Below are positions 14,643 to 20,440 of a stretch of 20,440 nt of DNA, piece after piece. The notes below the pieces were generated by a model. The model saw only the letters and a list, made by a program, of their open reading frames with translations. It had not been told where the DNA came from and did no database searches. Position numbers and translations under genes: made by a program. Numbering within the stretch: position 1 is the first letter of the stretch; each line of letters starts with the position of its first letter. Origin of the DNA: JAWXBM01 sp034440115 (GTDB lineage: Bacteria; Pseudomonadota; Gammaproteobacteria; Xanthomonadales; SZUA-36); assembly GCA_034440115.1 (NCBI GenBank), contig JAWXBM010000067.1, positions 1-20,440 of the forward strand, read 5' to 3'.

Positions 14643-15029
14643 ATGGCAACATCAATTTTGAAGATCAGTGGCATCGGGCCAGCAACCGCAGCGACTCTGG
14701 CAGATTTCGGCTTCAAAACAGCTGAAACCCTGGCAGCTGCAAAAGTTGATCAGCTGAGCCTGGTGCCAGGCTTTGGCGCAATAAGAGCCCAAAGCACAAT
14801 CGCCGATGCAATGTCCATACTGGGCAATGGTGCAACAACCGGCAAAAAAGCTGATGATTCCAGCAAGAAGGGCAAAGGTTCAAAGAAAAAAGGGAAAGAC
14901 AAAAAGAGCAAGAAAGACAAGAGTAAGAAAAGCAAGAGTGGCGACAAAAAAGGCTCCTCTAGCAAGAACAAGAAGCAGGAAAAAGACCAGAAAAAACATA
15001 AGAAAGGAAAAAATAAGCGCAACAAATAG
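14643..15029 (+). CDS. Helix-hairpin-helix protein with long lysine-rich, histone-H1-like tail
   Basis: The ATG at 14643, with AAAGGTGG 4 bases upstream, encodes 128 residues. Residues 1-66 are a helix-hairpin-helix domain: the first hairpin is ISGIGPATAATLADFG, the second LVPGFGAIRAQSTIADA, the arrangement used for sequence-independent DNA backbone contact (HhH_5-like). Residues from about 67 to 128 are almost only Lys, Ser, Gly, Asp, Gln and Asn, with roughly half lysine and no hydrophobic core, so the tail is disordered and strongly basic. Together this suggests a nucleoid-associated or nucleic-acid-packaging protein, comparable in design to bacterial histone-H1-like tails but with an HhH head. 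No exact family name was recognised. The tail's codons are A-rich, mostly a consequence of lysine. An in-frame upstream start at 14580 is judged less likely. It converges with the CocE gene. Confidence 0.8.
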   Translation: MATSILKISGIGPATAATLADFGFKTAETLAAAKVDQLSLVPGFGAIRAQSTIADAMSILGNGATTGKKADDSSKKGKGSKKKGKDKKSKKDKSKKSKSGDKKGSSSKNKKQEKDQKKHKKGKNKRNK

Positions 15030-15040
15030 TCTTGTACATA

Positions 15041-15053
15041 TCTCCCCTGGAGA
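15041..15053. terminator. Short hairpin between convergent genes
   Basis: TCTCC (15041-15045) pairs with GGAGA (15049-15053) around a 3-base loop in the 36-base gap between the HhH gene and the CocE gene. The stem is short and there is no T-run, so termination is only a possibility. Confidence 0.25.
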
Positions 15054-15065
15054 ACATCGAGCAGC

Positions 15066-16805
15066 CTATTTGTCGCCAGCCTTGGGTAAGAGCAATCGGG
15101 ATGGATGCTTTTGTGAGTGGTGCACGGTTTGTTGCGCGACTTCGACACGATCACTCATGCCGAATGCTTCACCATTATTCAGATTGCGGGCAAAGCGTGG
15201 AAAGTTGCTGGAAGATACTTCCAGGCGAATCCTGTGTCCGGCCGGAATCGTATAGCTGGTAGCCCAGAGGTCTATATCCAATCGATAAACTTCACCCGGC
15301 ACGATGTTGCTGGGTAGCTCTGCAGGATTGCGAAAACTGGCCCGTTTGATGCCTTCCTGAATCAGCAGGCTATAACCATCCGGATAAACATCGACCAGAG
15401 CAGCGGTGAAATCGGTGTCTGGTGCCGAGGATGCAATATACAGCTCCAGCGCGATCGGGCCGGTAATTTCATAGTCTTCAGTCAGCGGTTCGGTGTCGAA
15501 GCTGAGTACATCGTTGCGTGCCAACAGCTCCTGTCGATCTGGCAAACCAGCGGCTCTTCCCCACACATTGGTGTGCGCAGTAATTGTGACCGGATTGTTC
15601 GGATCATAAGTAAATTTTTCAGGAGCCTCATCAGCCGGTACTGTTGCGTTAAGTACACGACCCGCATGCAGGTACAAGGACTCGGTGTGTACATCTTGCG
15701 GCGGCCAGCTGGCAGAGTCGTGCCAGGCATTGTCGCCGATATTGAAATATCGAACCCGCGGTCGCTGATCAAAACCATTGTCCACGCCCTTGAGGAAATG
15801 GTCGAAAAAGCTCAGCAGCAGCTCACTGTAAGCGGCAACGGCAGCATCGCCTAAGTCTCGCTGGCCGACCTTGAGTTCCAGCGGCTCGCCATTGAGGTGA
15901 ATAGACATCGAATCGTGATCCCAGGGCCCCATAACCAGCCATTGCTGCGCGCGCGCCTGCTGATTTGAACTCAACTGCTGAATGCTGTTCCACACAATGA
16001 TGGTGCCGCGCGTAAAGCTGTCGTACCAACCGCCGAAGTGCAAGGCAGGAACGCGAACCTGTGGGTAGTGCTCCAGCGCTGACCGGGCTGGCCCGAATGG
16101 GTCTGCAGAATAGCCTGTGATTCTTTCGCGCCACAGCACATCCCTTAAGCCGTAGCGTTCGCCCAGGGTGATCAGCGGCAGTTGTGTCAGGTCGATTTGC
16201 GCTGTGTTCTGGTATTTGCCCTGTTCGATATCATCCAGATCGAGGGTCCACAGACCACTGGCCTGCAATGGGAAGGCACCATCCAGTGTTTGCTTTTCCC
16301 GCGCCAGCGTGATGTTGGCTGGCGAGATGGCCTTGATGGCCGGATGTCCGCTCACGGCCGCCATCAACGCGGTATAACCGTAATAGGACTCGCCCATCAC
16401 GCCGACCTGGTCGTTGCTCCAGTCCTGCGCAACAATCCAATCCAGAGTGTCATAGGCATCCGGAATTTCCTGGCCTTCGACATAGGCGGTAAAAACGCCT
16501 TCCGAGCCATAGCGGCCACGGACGTTTTGTGTGACGTAGGCAAAGCCATGACTGGCGAAGAACTCGCCGACCTTGGGTTGGAATGCGTAGTCTGTTTGAG
16601 TGCCGTAGGGCAATCGGCACAAAACCACCGGAAAGGGTCCATCGCCCTCGGGTAAATACACATCGGTGAGCAACTTCACGCCATCGCGCATTGGCACATG
16701 AATATCCAGCGAGGCACGAGGTTCTGCGGATACGGCCATAGTCCAGATAAGCAACGATGCGCAGAGCGCACGCAGCTTGCTGGCTTTAGAGGTAAAAGAA
16801 TTCAC
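15066..16805 (-). CDS. CocE/NonD family hydrolase (X-Pro dipeptidyl-peptidase-like), exported
   Basis: This 579-residue exported serine hydrolase has a signal peptide ending near residue 27 (LLIWTMAVSA). The alpha/beta-hydrolase domain starts DIHVPMRDGVKLLTDVYLP, typical of the CocE/NonD family, and includes the RGRYGSEG loop. The catalytic triad is visible: Ser140 in GESYYG, Asp262 in GGWYDSF and His297 in GPWDHD, close to S117-D259-H287 of cocaine esterase. A C-terminal jelly-roll domain (PepX_C, from about residue 390) carries the ...GHRIRLEVSSSNFPRFARN motif near the end. Family members hydrolyse esters, acylated amines or X-Pro peptides; the natural substrate is unknown. The start is GTG with an AAGAG about 9 bases before it. 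The downstream gene in the window converges from the other side. It is separated by 68 bases from the amidohydrolase upstream in the same direction, so the two might be cotranscribed. Confidence 0.94.
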   Translation of the reverse strand: MNSFTSKASKLRALCASLLIWTMAVSAEPRASLDIHVPMRDGVKLLTDVYLPEGDGPFPVVLCRLPYGTQTDYAFQPKVGEFFASHGFAYVTQNVRGRYGSEGVFTAYVEGQEIPDAYDTLDWIVAQDWSNDQVGVMGESYYGYTALMAAVSGHPAIKAISPANITLAREKQTLDGAFPLQASGLWTLDLDDIEQGKYQNTAQIDLTQLPLITLGERYGLRDVLWRERITGYSADPFGPARSALEHYPQVRVPALHFGGWYDSFTRGTIIVWNSIQQLSSNQQARAQQWLVMGPWDHDSMSIHLNGEPLELKVGQRDLGDAAVAAYSELLLSFFDHFLKGVDNGFDQRPRVRYFNIGDNAWHDSASWPPQDVHTESLYLHAGRVLNATVPADEAPEKFTYDPNNPVTITAHTNVWGRAAGLPDRQELLARNDVLSFDTEPLTEDYEITGPIALELYIASSAPDTDFTAALVDVYPDGYSLLIQEGIKRASFRNPAELPSNIVPGEVYRLDIDLWATSYTIPAGHRIRLEVSSSNFPRFARNLNNGEAFGMSDRVEVAQQTVHHSQKHPSRLLLPKAGDK

Positions 16806-16859
16806 CAGTACTGGCTCTTAAGTAGTGACCAAAACTAGGGAATTCCCAGGCGCCGGATA

Positions 16860-16878
16860 CCTGATTTCCATAATCAGG
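16860..16878 (-). terminator. Hairpin over the amidohydrolase stop codon
   Basis: CCTGATT (16860-16866) and AATCAGG (16872-16878) form a 7-bp stem with a 5-base loop that includes the TGA of the minus-strand amidohydrolase gene. It is followed by GC-containing sequence rather than a T-run. It may be a weak terminator or processing structure. A separate 10-bp palindrome, GGGAATTCCC, lies nearby at 16838-16847. Confidence 0.3.
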
Positions 16879-18097
16879 GTTTAGCAAACGGAATACGTTT
16901 GAGCGCCACCTGGCCATTGCTGATTACCAGCAACACATCCTGCAGGGCCATGATGTCTTCCAGCGGGTTGGCGGGCAGCAGTACTAAATCCGCTTCATAA
17001 CCCACAGCGATGCGGCCGGTTTTGTCCTGCAGCCTGAGCAGTTCAGCAGAACTGGTTGTTGCAGCCTGCAGGGCTTCGAAATGACTCAAGCCAAAGCGAC
17101 TGAGGTACATCACTTCCAGCGAAATGCGATTGATAGACATGTTGTCGTAGTAATTATCCGCACCGGTCGCGAAGCGCACTCCCAGCCGATGGGCCTCGCG
17201 AATACTTTGTTCCAGACGCGCCACCATGTGCGAGCCGCGCAGGCGCTGCACGTTGTCGTATTCTTCCTCGCGCATTTCCAGCATGGTGATGTAAGTCGGC
17301 ACAAACCAGGTGCCTTTTTGTTTCATCAGCTCCAGTGTGGCGGTTGAAAGATAAGTACCATGATCGATGCTGCGCGCACCGGCTTGTACCGCAGCCAGCG
17401 CACCTTCATCACCGTGTGCATGAACCATTACCGGCAGATCGTGTTTTGTGGCTTCGTTAACGATTACTTCCAGCTGATGACGGTTATAAACCTGTTGCCG
17501 CGGGTCCGTGTCGGAACGACCAGCCCGTTCGGTGCCGCGGGTTTTGATCACATCCACGCCGCGATCGGCGTTCACCTGCACCAGCAGGCGTAACTCATCA
17601 TCGCTGTTAACGCCGTTGATCAATGATGCCAGGCGCGGATCGGCCAGGATGCTGTCTTCCAGGTTGGGAGTAACGTAAACGCCTGCAGCCACCATATCCG
17701 GGCCAGGCAGGCTGCCATTGCGAACCAATTCGCGCAAACCCACATCTTCGAATGCCGGCACACTGGCAGAGCGGACGGTGGTGGTGCCAGACTCCAGCGC
17801 CCGTTTGGCTTGCTCCAGGGTATCCAGATGGGTATGCGCATCGATCATGCCAGGCGCCAGGTAATTGCCCTCGCAATCAATGGTGGTGTAGCCGGACGGG
17901 ACCTTCTCGCCCGCATCGCTGATGCTTTCAATCAAACGGCCATTGATCCGCAGCGTAACGTTCTCACGAACGCTTTCCTGCAGGCCATCGAACAGATTGC
18001 AATTCACCAATGCAATCATATCTGCCTGGGCGCAAAGCGAAAAGGAACTCAAAGCGCCACCTAGAAAAATGACGAAAATTTGATTTTTAAATTTCAT
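16874..18097 (-). CDS. Exported amidohydrolase (imidazolonepropionase-like / Xaa-Pro dipeptidase subgroup)
   Basis: The ATG at 18097, with GAGG 6 bases upstream, is preferred over one 30 bases earlier because the signal peptide then starts at once (MKFKNQIFVIFLGGALSSFS, cleavage after LCAQA). The mature enzyme is a TIM-barrel amidohydrolase of 407 residues including the signal. Metal ligands are all recognisable: H88 and H90 in DAHTHLD, carboxylatable K185 in DVIKTRGT, H226 in VHAHG, H246 in SIDHGTYL and D314 in TGADNY. This pattern fits binuclear or mononuclear members that cleave proline-containing dipeptides or related cyclic amides in secreted form. Substrate is inferred at subgroup level only. 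The closing strand ...VGYEADLVLLPANPLEDI is also typical. It lies upstream of the CocE gene and downstream of the YbaN-like gene, all on the minus strand. Confidence 0.93.
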   Translation of the reverse strand: MKFKNQIFVIFLGGALSSFSLCAQADMIALVNCNLFDGLQESVRENVTLRINGRLIESISDAGEKVPSGYTTIDCEGNYLAPGMIDAHTHLDTLEQAKRALESGTTTVRSASVPAFEDVGLRELVRNGSLPGPDMVAAGVYVTPNLEDSILADPRLASLINGVNSDDELRLLVQVNADRGVDVIKTRGTERAGRSDTDPRQQVYNRHQLEVIVNEATKHDLPVMVHAHGDEGALAAVQAGARSIDHGTYLSTATLELMKQKGTWFVPTYITMLEMREEEYDNVQRLRGSHMVARLEQSIREAHRLGVRFATGADNYYDNMSINRISLEVMYLSRFGLSHFEALQAATTSSAELLRLQDKTGRIAVGYEADLVLLPANPLEDIMALQDVLLVISNGQVALKRIPFAKP

Positions 18098-18226
18098 AAG
18101 GCCCTCAAGGGTGCAGGTCGCGGACAATTTCTGACTCCAATAATAGACGTTTTCAGTGTCGTATCGCAGCTACTCGCAAAATTTCAAGACTTCAACTCGG
18201 GTCATCTGCATGCCTTGCCTCAAGTA

Positions 18227-18592
18227 TTAATTTGGCGGTTGTGACGGCTTGCTGAGTATGTAAATGGCGGCTGTTGCCATGAACAGACCTGCAGTCACTT
18301 TTAACCAGATTTCCAAAGGTGTGAAAAAAGTCACATAGGTCAAACTCAGCAACATGCCGCTGATGGCAAAAACTTTTGCCACCAGTGGAATAACCCGGTG
18401 TTCCTGCCACTTTTGTAAGGGTGGGCCAAACCAACGGTGGTGGTAAAGCCAGTCATGGAATTTCCTGGAGCTGTTGGAGAATGCCCATAGGGCCAGAATC
18501 AAAAACGGGCTAGTGGGTATTACAGGCAGGAAGACTCCAACCATTCCCAAACTGAAGAACAACCAACCAAGGCAGAAATATACAGGTCTCAT
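18227..18592 (-). CDS. DUF454 (YbaN-like) inner-membrane protein
   Basis: The 121 residues match the DUF454/YbaN family: the opening LGWLFFSLGMVGVFLPVIPTSPFLILALWAF with the invariant GxxGxxLPxxPTxPF motif, then FSNSSRKFHDWLYHHRWFGPPLQKWQEHRVIP, followed by two more membrane helices to the end. The three to four hydrophobic segments place it in the inner membrane. Function is unknown; in other bacteria it neighbours haem or DNA-metabolism genes. The start ATG at 18592 has no clear ribosome binding site. Neighbouring genes give no functional hint. Confidence 0.93.
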   Translation of the reverse strand: MRPVYFCLGWLFFSLGMVGVFLPVIPTSPFLILALWAFSNSSRKFHDWLYHHRWFGPPLQKWQEHRVIPLVAKVFAISGMLLSLTYVTFFTPLEIWLKVTAGLFMATAAIYILSKPSQPPN

Positions 18593-18660
18593 TCAGTGCT
18601 GAGAATACCGGTCAACAGCCAGGCTAGCAGGAGGTCGGACAAAGGTTGATTGTTCAAAGT

Positions 18661-18855
18661 CTAACAACCGGGCCCGGTACAAGACAAGGTAACAACGCTT
18701 GCAGAAGGGATCTTCCATTGGCCATCTGTCTTGCTCCGCGTTGCGTAAGGCGCGCAGCTTTTGTTGGTCATCCACGCGATCCTGTCTGCCCGGGCTGCTG
18801 GCGAGGCAGCAAAAAGTAAAGCAGTCACGAGGCCTGCTATTTGTATGATGTGCAT
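18661..18855 (-). CDS. Possible tiny secreted protein
   Basis: The 64 residues begin with a good signal peptide, MHIIQIAGLVTALLFAASPA followed by ARA, leaving a mature piece of about 41 residues with Cys in NKSCAPY and a C-terminal SCTGPGC. The family was not recognised. The start has only a remote GAGAAA upstream. A second frame opening 7 bases earlier (ATG at 18862, better spacing from GAGAAA) gives 89 unconvincing residues, so the secreted frame is preferred. The stop is 68 bases before the YbaN-like gene's start, and cotranscription is possible. An ACCGGGCCCGGT palindrome (18667-18678) overlaps its last codons. Confidence 0.4.
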   Translation of the reverse strand: MHIIQIAGLVTALLFAASPAARADRIAWMTNKSCAPYATRSKTDGQWKIPSASVVTLSCTGPGC

Positions 18856-18892
18856 TTAGCATAATTTTCTCGTTTGTATGCAGTGCGAATGT

Positions 18893-18923
18893 TCAGGGTG
18901 AATGCTCAGGGGCTCAGGGTGAT
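18893..18923. repeat. Short imperfect direct repeats of TCAGGG
   Basis: TCAGGGTGA (18893), TCAGGGG (18906) and TCAGGGTGAT (18914) follow each other in a 106-base gap between the NCS1 permease gene's 3' end and the small secreted ORF. The role is unknown; it may be a regulatory site or simple slippage product. Confidence 0.35.
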
Positions 18924-18968
18924 CGTTAAAGAGGATTCAAATGCGCCAAACTCGGCTGTTACAGGGCA

Positions 18969-20426
18969 CTAGATATTCGGTTTAACCAATTGACTCGGTA
19001 GCGTGCCCATTGCATCCAACTTGTTTTGGTAATGTTTCTCCAGCCAGAACTTCATTCCCGCCCAATAAACCAGCGCCGGCACGGTGAATGCTGCGACAGT
19101 TGCAGGCAAAAATCGGAAAAGCGCACTCGCTTCATCGGTAAACGGATCATAGATACCAAAATAGGCGAATTGCCCAATGATGATGCCACTCAAGGCCAGA
19201 AAGTTAAATCCTTTGGTGTAGTAGTAACGGCCGTGTGGTGCTGCTTCAAAAATTGAGAGCAGGTGAATGTGTTGCTTTTTAAGGAAAAAATAATCCACCA
19301 GCAGAATACCTGCAACGGGCGCTTGCATGGTGCCATTGTAGGCCAGGAAAGTATCGCCCAAGTCAAACAACTCGCGCGGCCAGATTACGAAGAACGCCAG
19401 CGGTACACAGGTAATCGCGATAATCACTTTCCAGCCTCTTTTGTGCAAGCCCGGCAAATGCCGTAAGGCCAACCCGCTGGCGAATAGCGAAATAGAGGTG
19501 GAAGTAATGTTGGCCAGCGCCACGAAAGCCAACGCCAGCACACCCATGAATACACCACCCAGTGGAATCATCCACTGGGTTGGATCGTCAGAACCAATGA
19601 CCAGCCCTGATACCAGGGCAATGGAGCAAACGATGCCATTGACCAGCCCGAAATGCAGCACTTCAGGATAAATGGCGTTACGTTTTGATTTTGTATTGCG
19701 GGCGAGGAAGCCTATGCCGCCCCACCAGGAAATTCCGGAAGCAATGCCCAACTCTACTGCAATGGCATAGTTCATCCAGGGGATGGGAAGCGGGTCGAGG
19801 GCTGGGGCCGATATGATTTCGTCCCAGCCATGTGTGGTCACCAGCATGTAAAACATGAAAACTACCACGACCATCAAACCGGGCGTGATGATGTTATTGA
19901 ACAGGCTGAGCAGGTGTACACCGCGAGTGGTGATGATGTAGGTAATCCAGATACCAAGAGCAACTCCGGCACCGGCCAGCCAATCGGGTGCCTGGAACCC
20001 CATGGCCTGGTAGACATTGACAATGCCATTGCCAAACATGACCAGAATGAGACCCGACCAACCAATCATGTTGATCAGGTAAAAAATCAATACGATTCGG
20101 GCACCGTTCTGACCAAAGGCAGGTTTACAGAAATCAATTTGCTCCAGGCCGTAACGATGGCAGCCCGCTGACAGGGATGCGCTGACCATCAGGGTGCCAA
20201 TCAGATTTCCGGCGATCAGGCAAACCATGCCCTGGATGGCACCGACGTAATTGGCCACGATGCCACCGGTGAGAAAACACCATGTGGCAATGGAGTAAGC
20301 AAAACAGGTGCCGTGAGCGCCCCAGAATTTGTATTCCCGCTCGCTGGGCAGCATAGGCTCGCGGCCATAGGTGCTGAGCAGGTCGCCATGGAACTCCTCA
20401 TGGGCTGAGGATGGCTTTTTACTCAT
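18969..20426 (-). CDS. NCS1 family nucleobase/cation symporter-type permease
   Basis: The 485 residues form a polytopic inner-membrane protein with about 12 hydrophobic segments, resembling the NCS1 (purine/cytosine permease, Mhp1-like) family. Recognisable pieces are FWGAHGTCFAYSIATWCFLTGG in the first membrane segment, LIFYLINMIGWSGLILVMFG, the charged cytoplasmic turn FLARNTKSKRNAIYP, and the end region LAYNGTMQAPVAGILLVDYFFLKK, which is typical of helices 9-10 (…P.AGILLVDYF). It probably imports a nucleobase, hydantoin-like compound or related heterocycle with a cation. The exact substrate cannot be read from the sequence. The ATG at 20426 lies 14 bases from the window edge, so upstream regulation is not visible; only a weak CGAG precedes it. 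No nucleobase-catabolic enzyme adjoins it inside the window. Confidence 0.88.
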   Translation of the reverse strand: MSKKPSSAHEEFHGDLLSTYGREPMLPSEREYKFWGAHGTCFAYSIATWCFLTGGIVANYVGAIQGMVCLIAGNLIGTLMVSASLSAGCHRYGLEQIDFCKPAFGQNGARIVLIFYLINMIGWSGLILVMFGNGIVNVYQAMGFQAPDWLAGAGVALGIWITYIITTRGVHLLSLFNNIITPGLMVVVVFMFYMLVTTHGWDEIISAPALDPLPIPWMNYAIAVELGIASGISWWGGIGFLARNTKSKRNAIYPEVLHFGLVNGIVCSIALVSGLVIGSDDPTQWMIPLGGVFMGVLALAFVALANITSTSISLFASGLALRHLPGLHKRGWKVIIAITCVPLAFFVIWPRELFDLGDTFLAYNGTMQAPVAGILLVDYFFLKKQHIHLLSIFEAAPHGRYYYTKGFNFLALSGIIIGQFAYFGIYDPFTDEASALFRFLPATVAAFTVPALVYWAGMKFWLEKHYQNKLDAMGTLPSQLVKPNI

Positions 20427-20440
20427 CTCGCGAGTTCGAA

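Noticed and set aside
14750..15154. Minus-strand ORF of 134 residues rich in Leu, Phe and Ser
   Set aside because: It is the mirror image of the lysine-rich tail (AAA/AAG read backwards gives Phe/Leu); no start signal and no credible protein.
16838..16847. GGGAATTCCC palindrome as an operator
   Set aside because: A lone 10-bp palindrome between two genes with no supporting promoter elements; likely chance.

Overview
The window looks like chromosomal DNA of a free-living, Gram-negative gammaproteobacterium, probably aquatic. The evidence is an outer-membrane-type CusCBA metal efflux operon, YceH and YbaN-type proteins, many exported peptidases and hydrolases (one a lipoprotein), and moderately GC-rich coding with ATG/GTG starts. 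No rRNA, tRNA, CRISPR array, integrase or intact insertion sequence was recognised.

Layout. Bases 1-716 hold a broken DUF222/HNH-family gene running in from the left edge: its frame changes at a 16-bp perfect palindrome and the HNH part is missing. A strong hairpin (781-812) separates it from a convergent small cupin gene (830-1174, minus) and a lipoprotein DUF885 peptidase-like gene (1249-3105, minus). From 3381 the plus strand carries a copper/silver module: a small exported Cys/His/Met-rich protein, an outer-membrane factor interrupted by an in-frame amber codon at 4692-4694, a CusB-type adaptor with a metal-binding head and a fused CusF-like tail, and a CusA-type RND pump with all three copper methionines. 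The cus genes overlap by 4 and 8 bases, and yceH follows only 19 bases downstream.

A convergent dipeptidyl-peptidase IV gene (10483-12723, minus) comes next. Then there is a region of about 550 bases with only two doubtful short ORFs, a set of palindromes, and what may be the N-terminal stub of an azoreductase. A DoxX-pirin pair (13274-14558) lies behind it. A helix-hairpin-helix protein with a histone-H1-like lysine tail (14643-15029) follows. The right third is all minus strand: a CocE-type hydrolase, an exported amidohydrolase, a DUF454 (YbaN-like) membrane protein, a possible tiny secreted protein, and an NCS1-family nucleobase-type permease.

How it fits together. The best-defined system is the Cu(I)/Ag(I) envelope efflux operon, preceded by an unfamiliar thiol-rich exported protein. 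As read here, its outer-membrane component would stop at residue 263 of 424, so the tripartite pump would have no working exit duct unless the amber codon is suppressed, is an error, or another TolC-family protein substitutes. The exported peptidases and hydrolases (DUF885, DPP IV, CocE, amidohydrolase) suggest a peptide- and ester-scavenging lifestyle. The least explained items are the Cys-rich protein, the HhH-polylysine protein and the 12.7-13.3 kb region.
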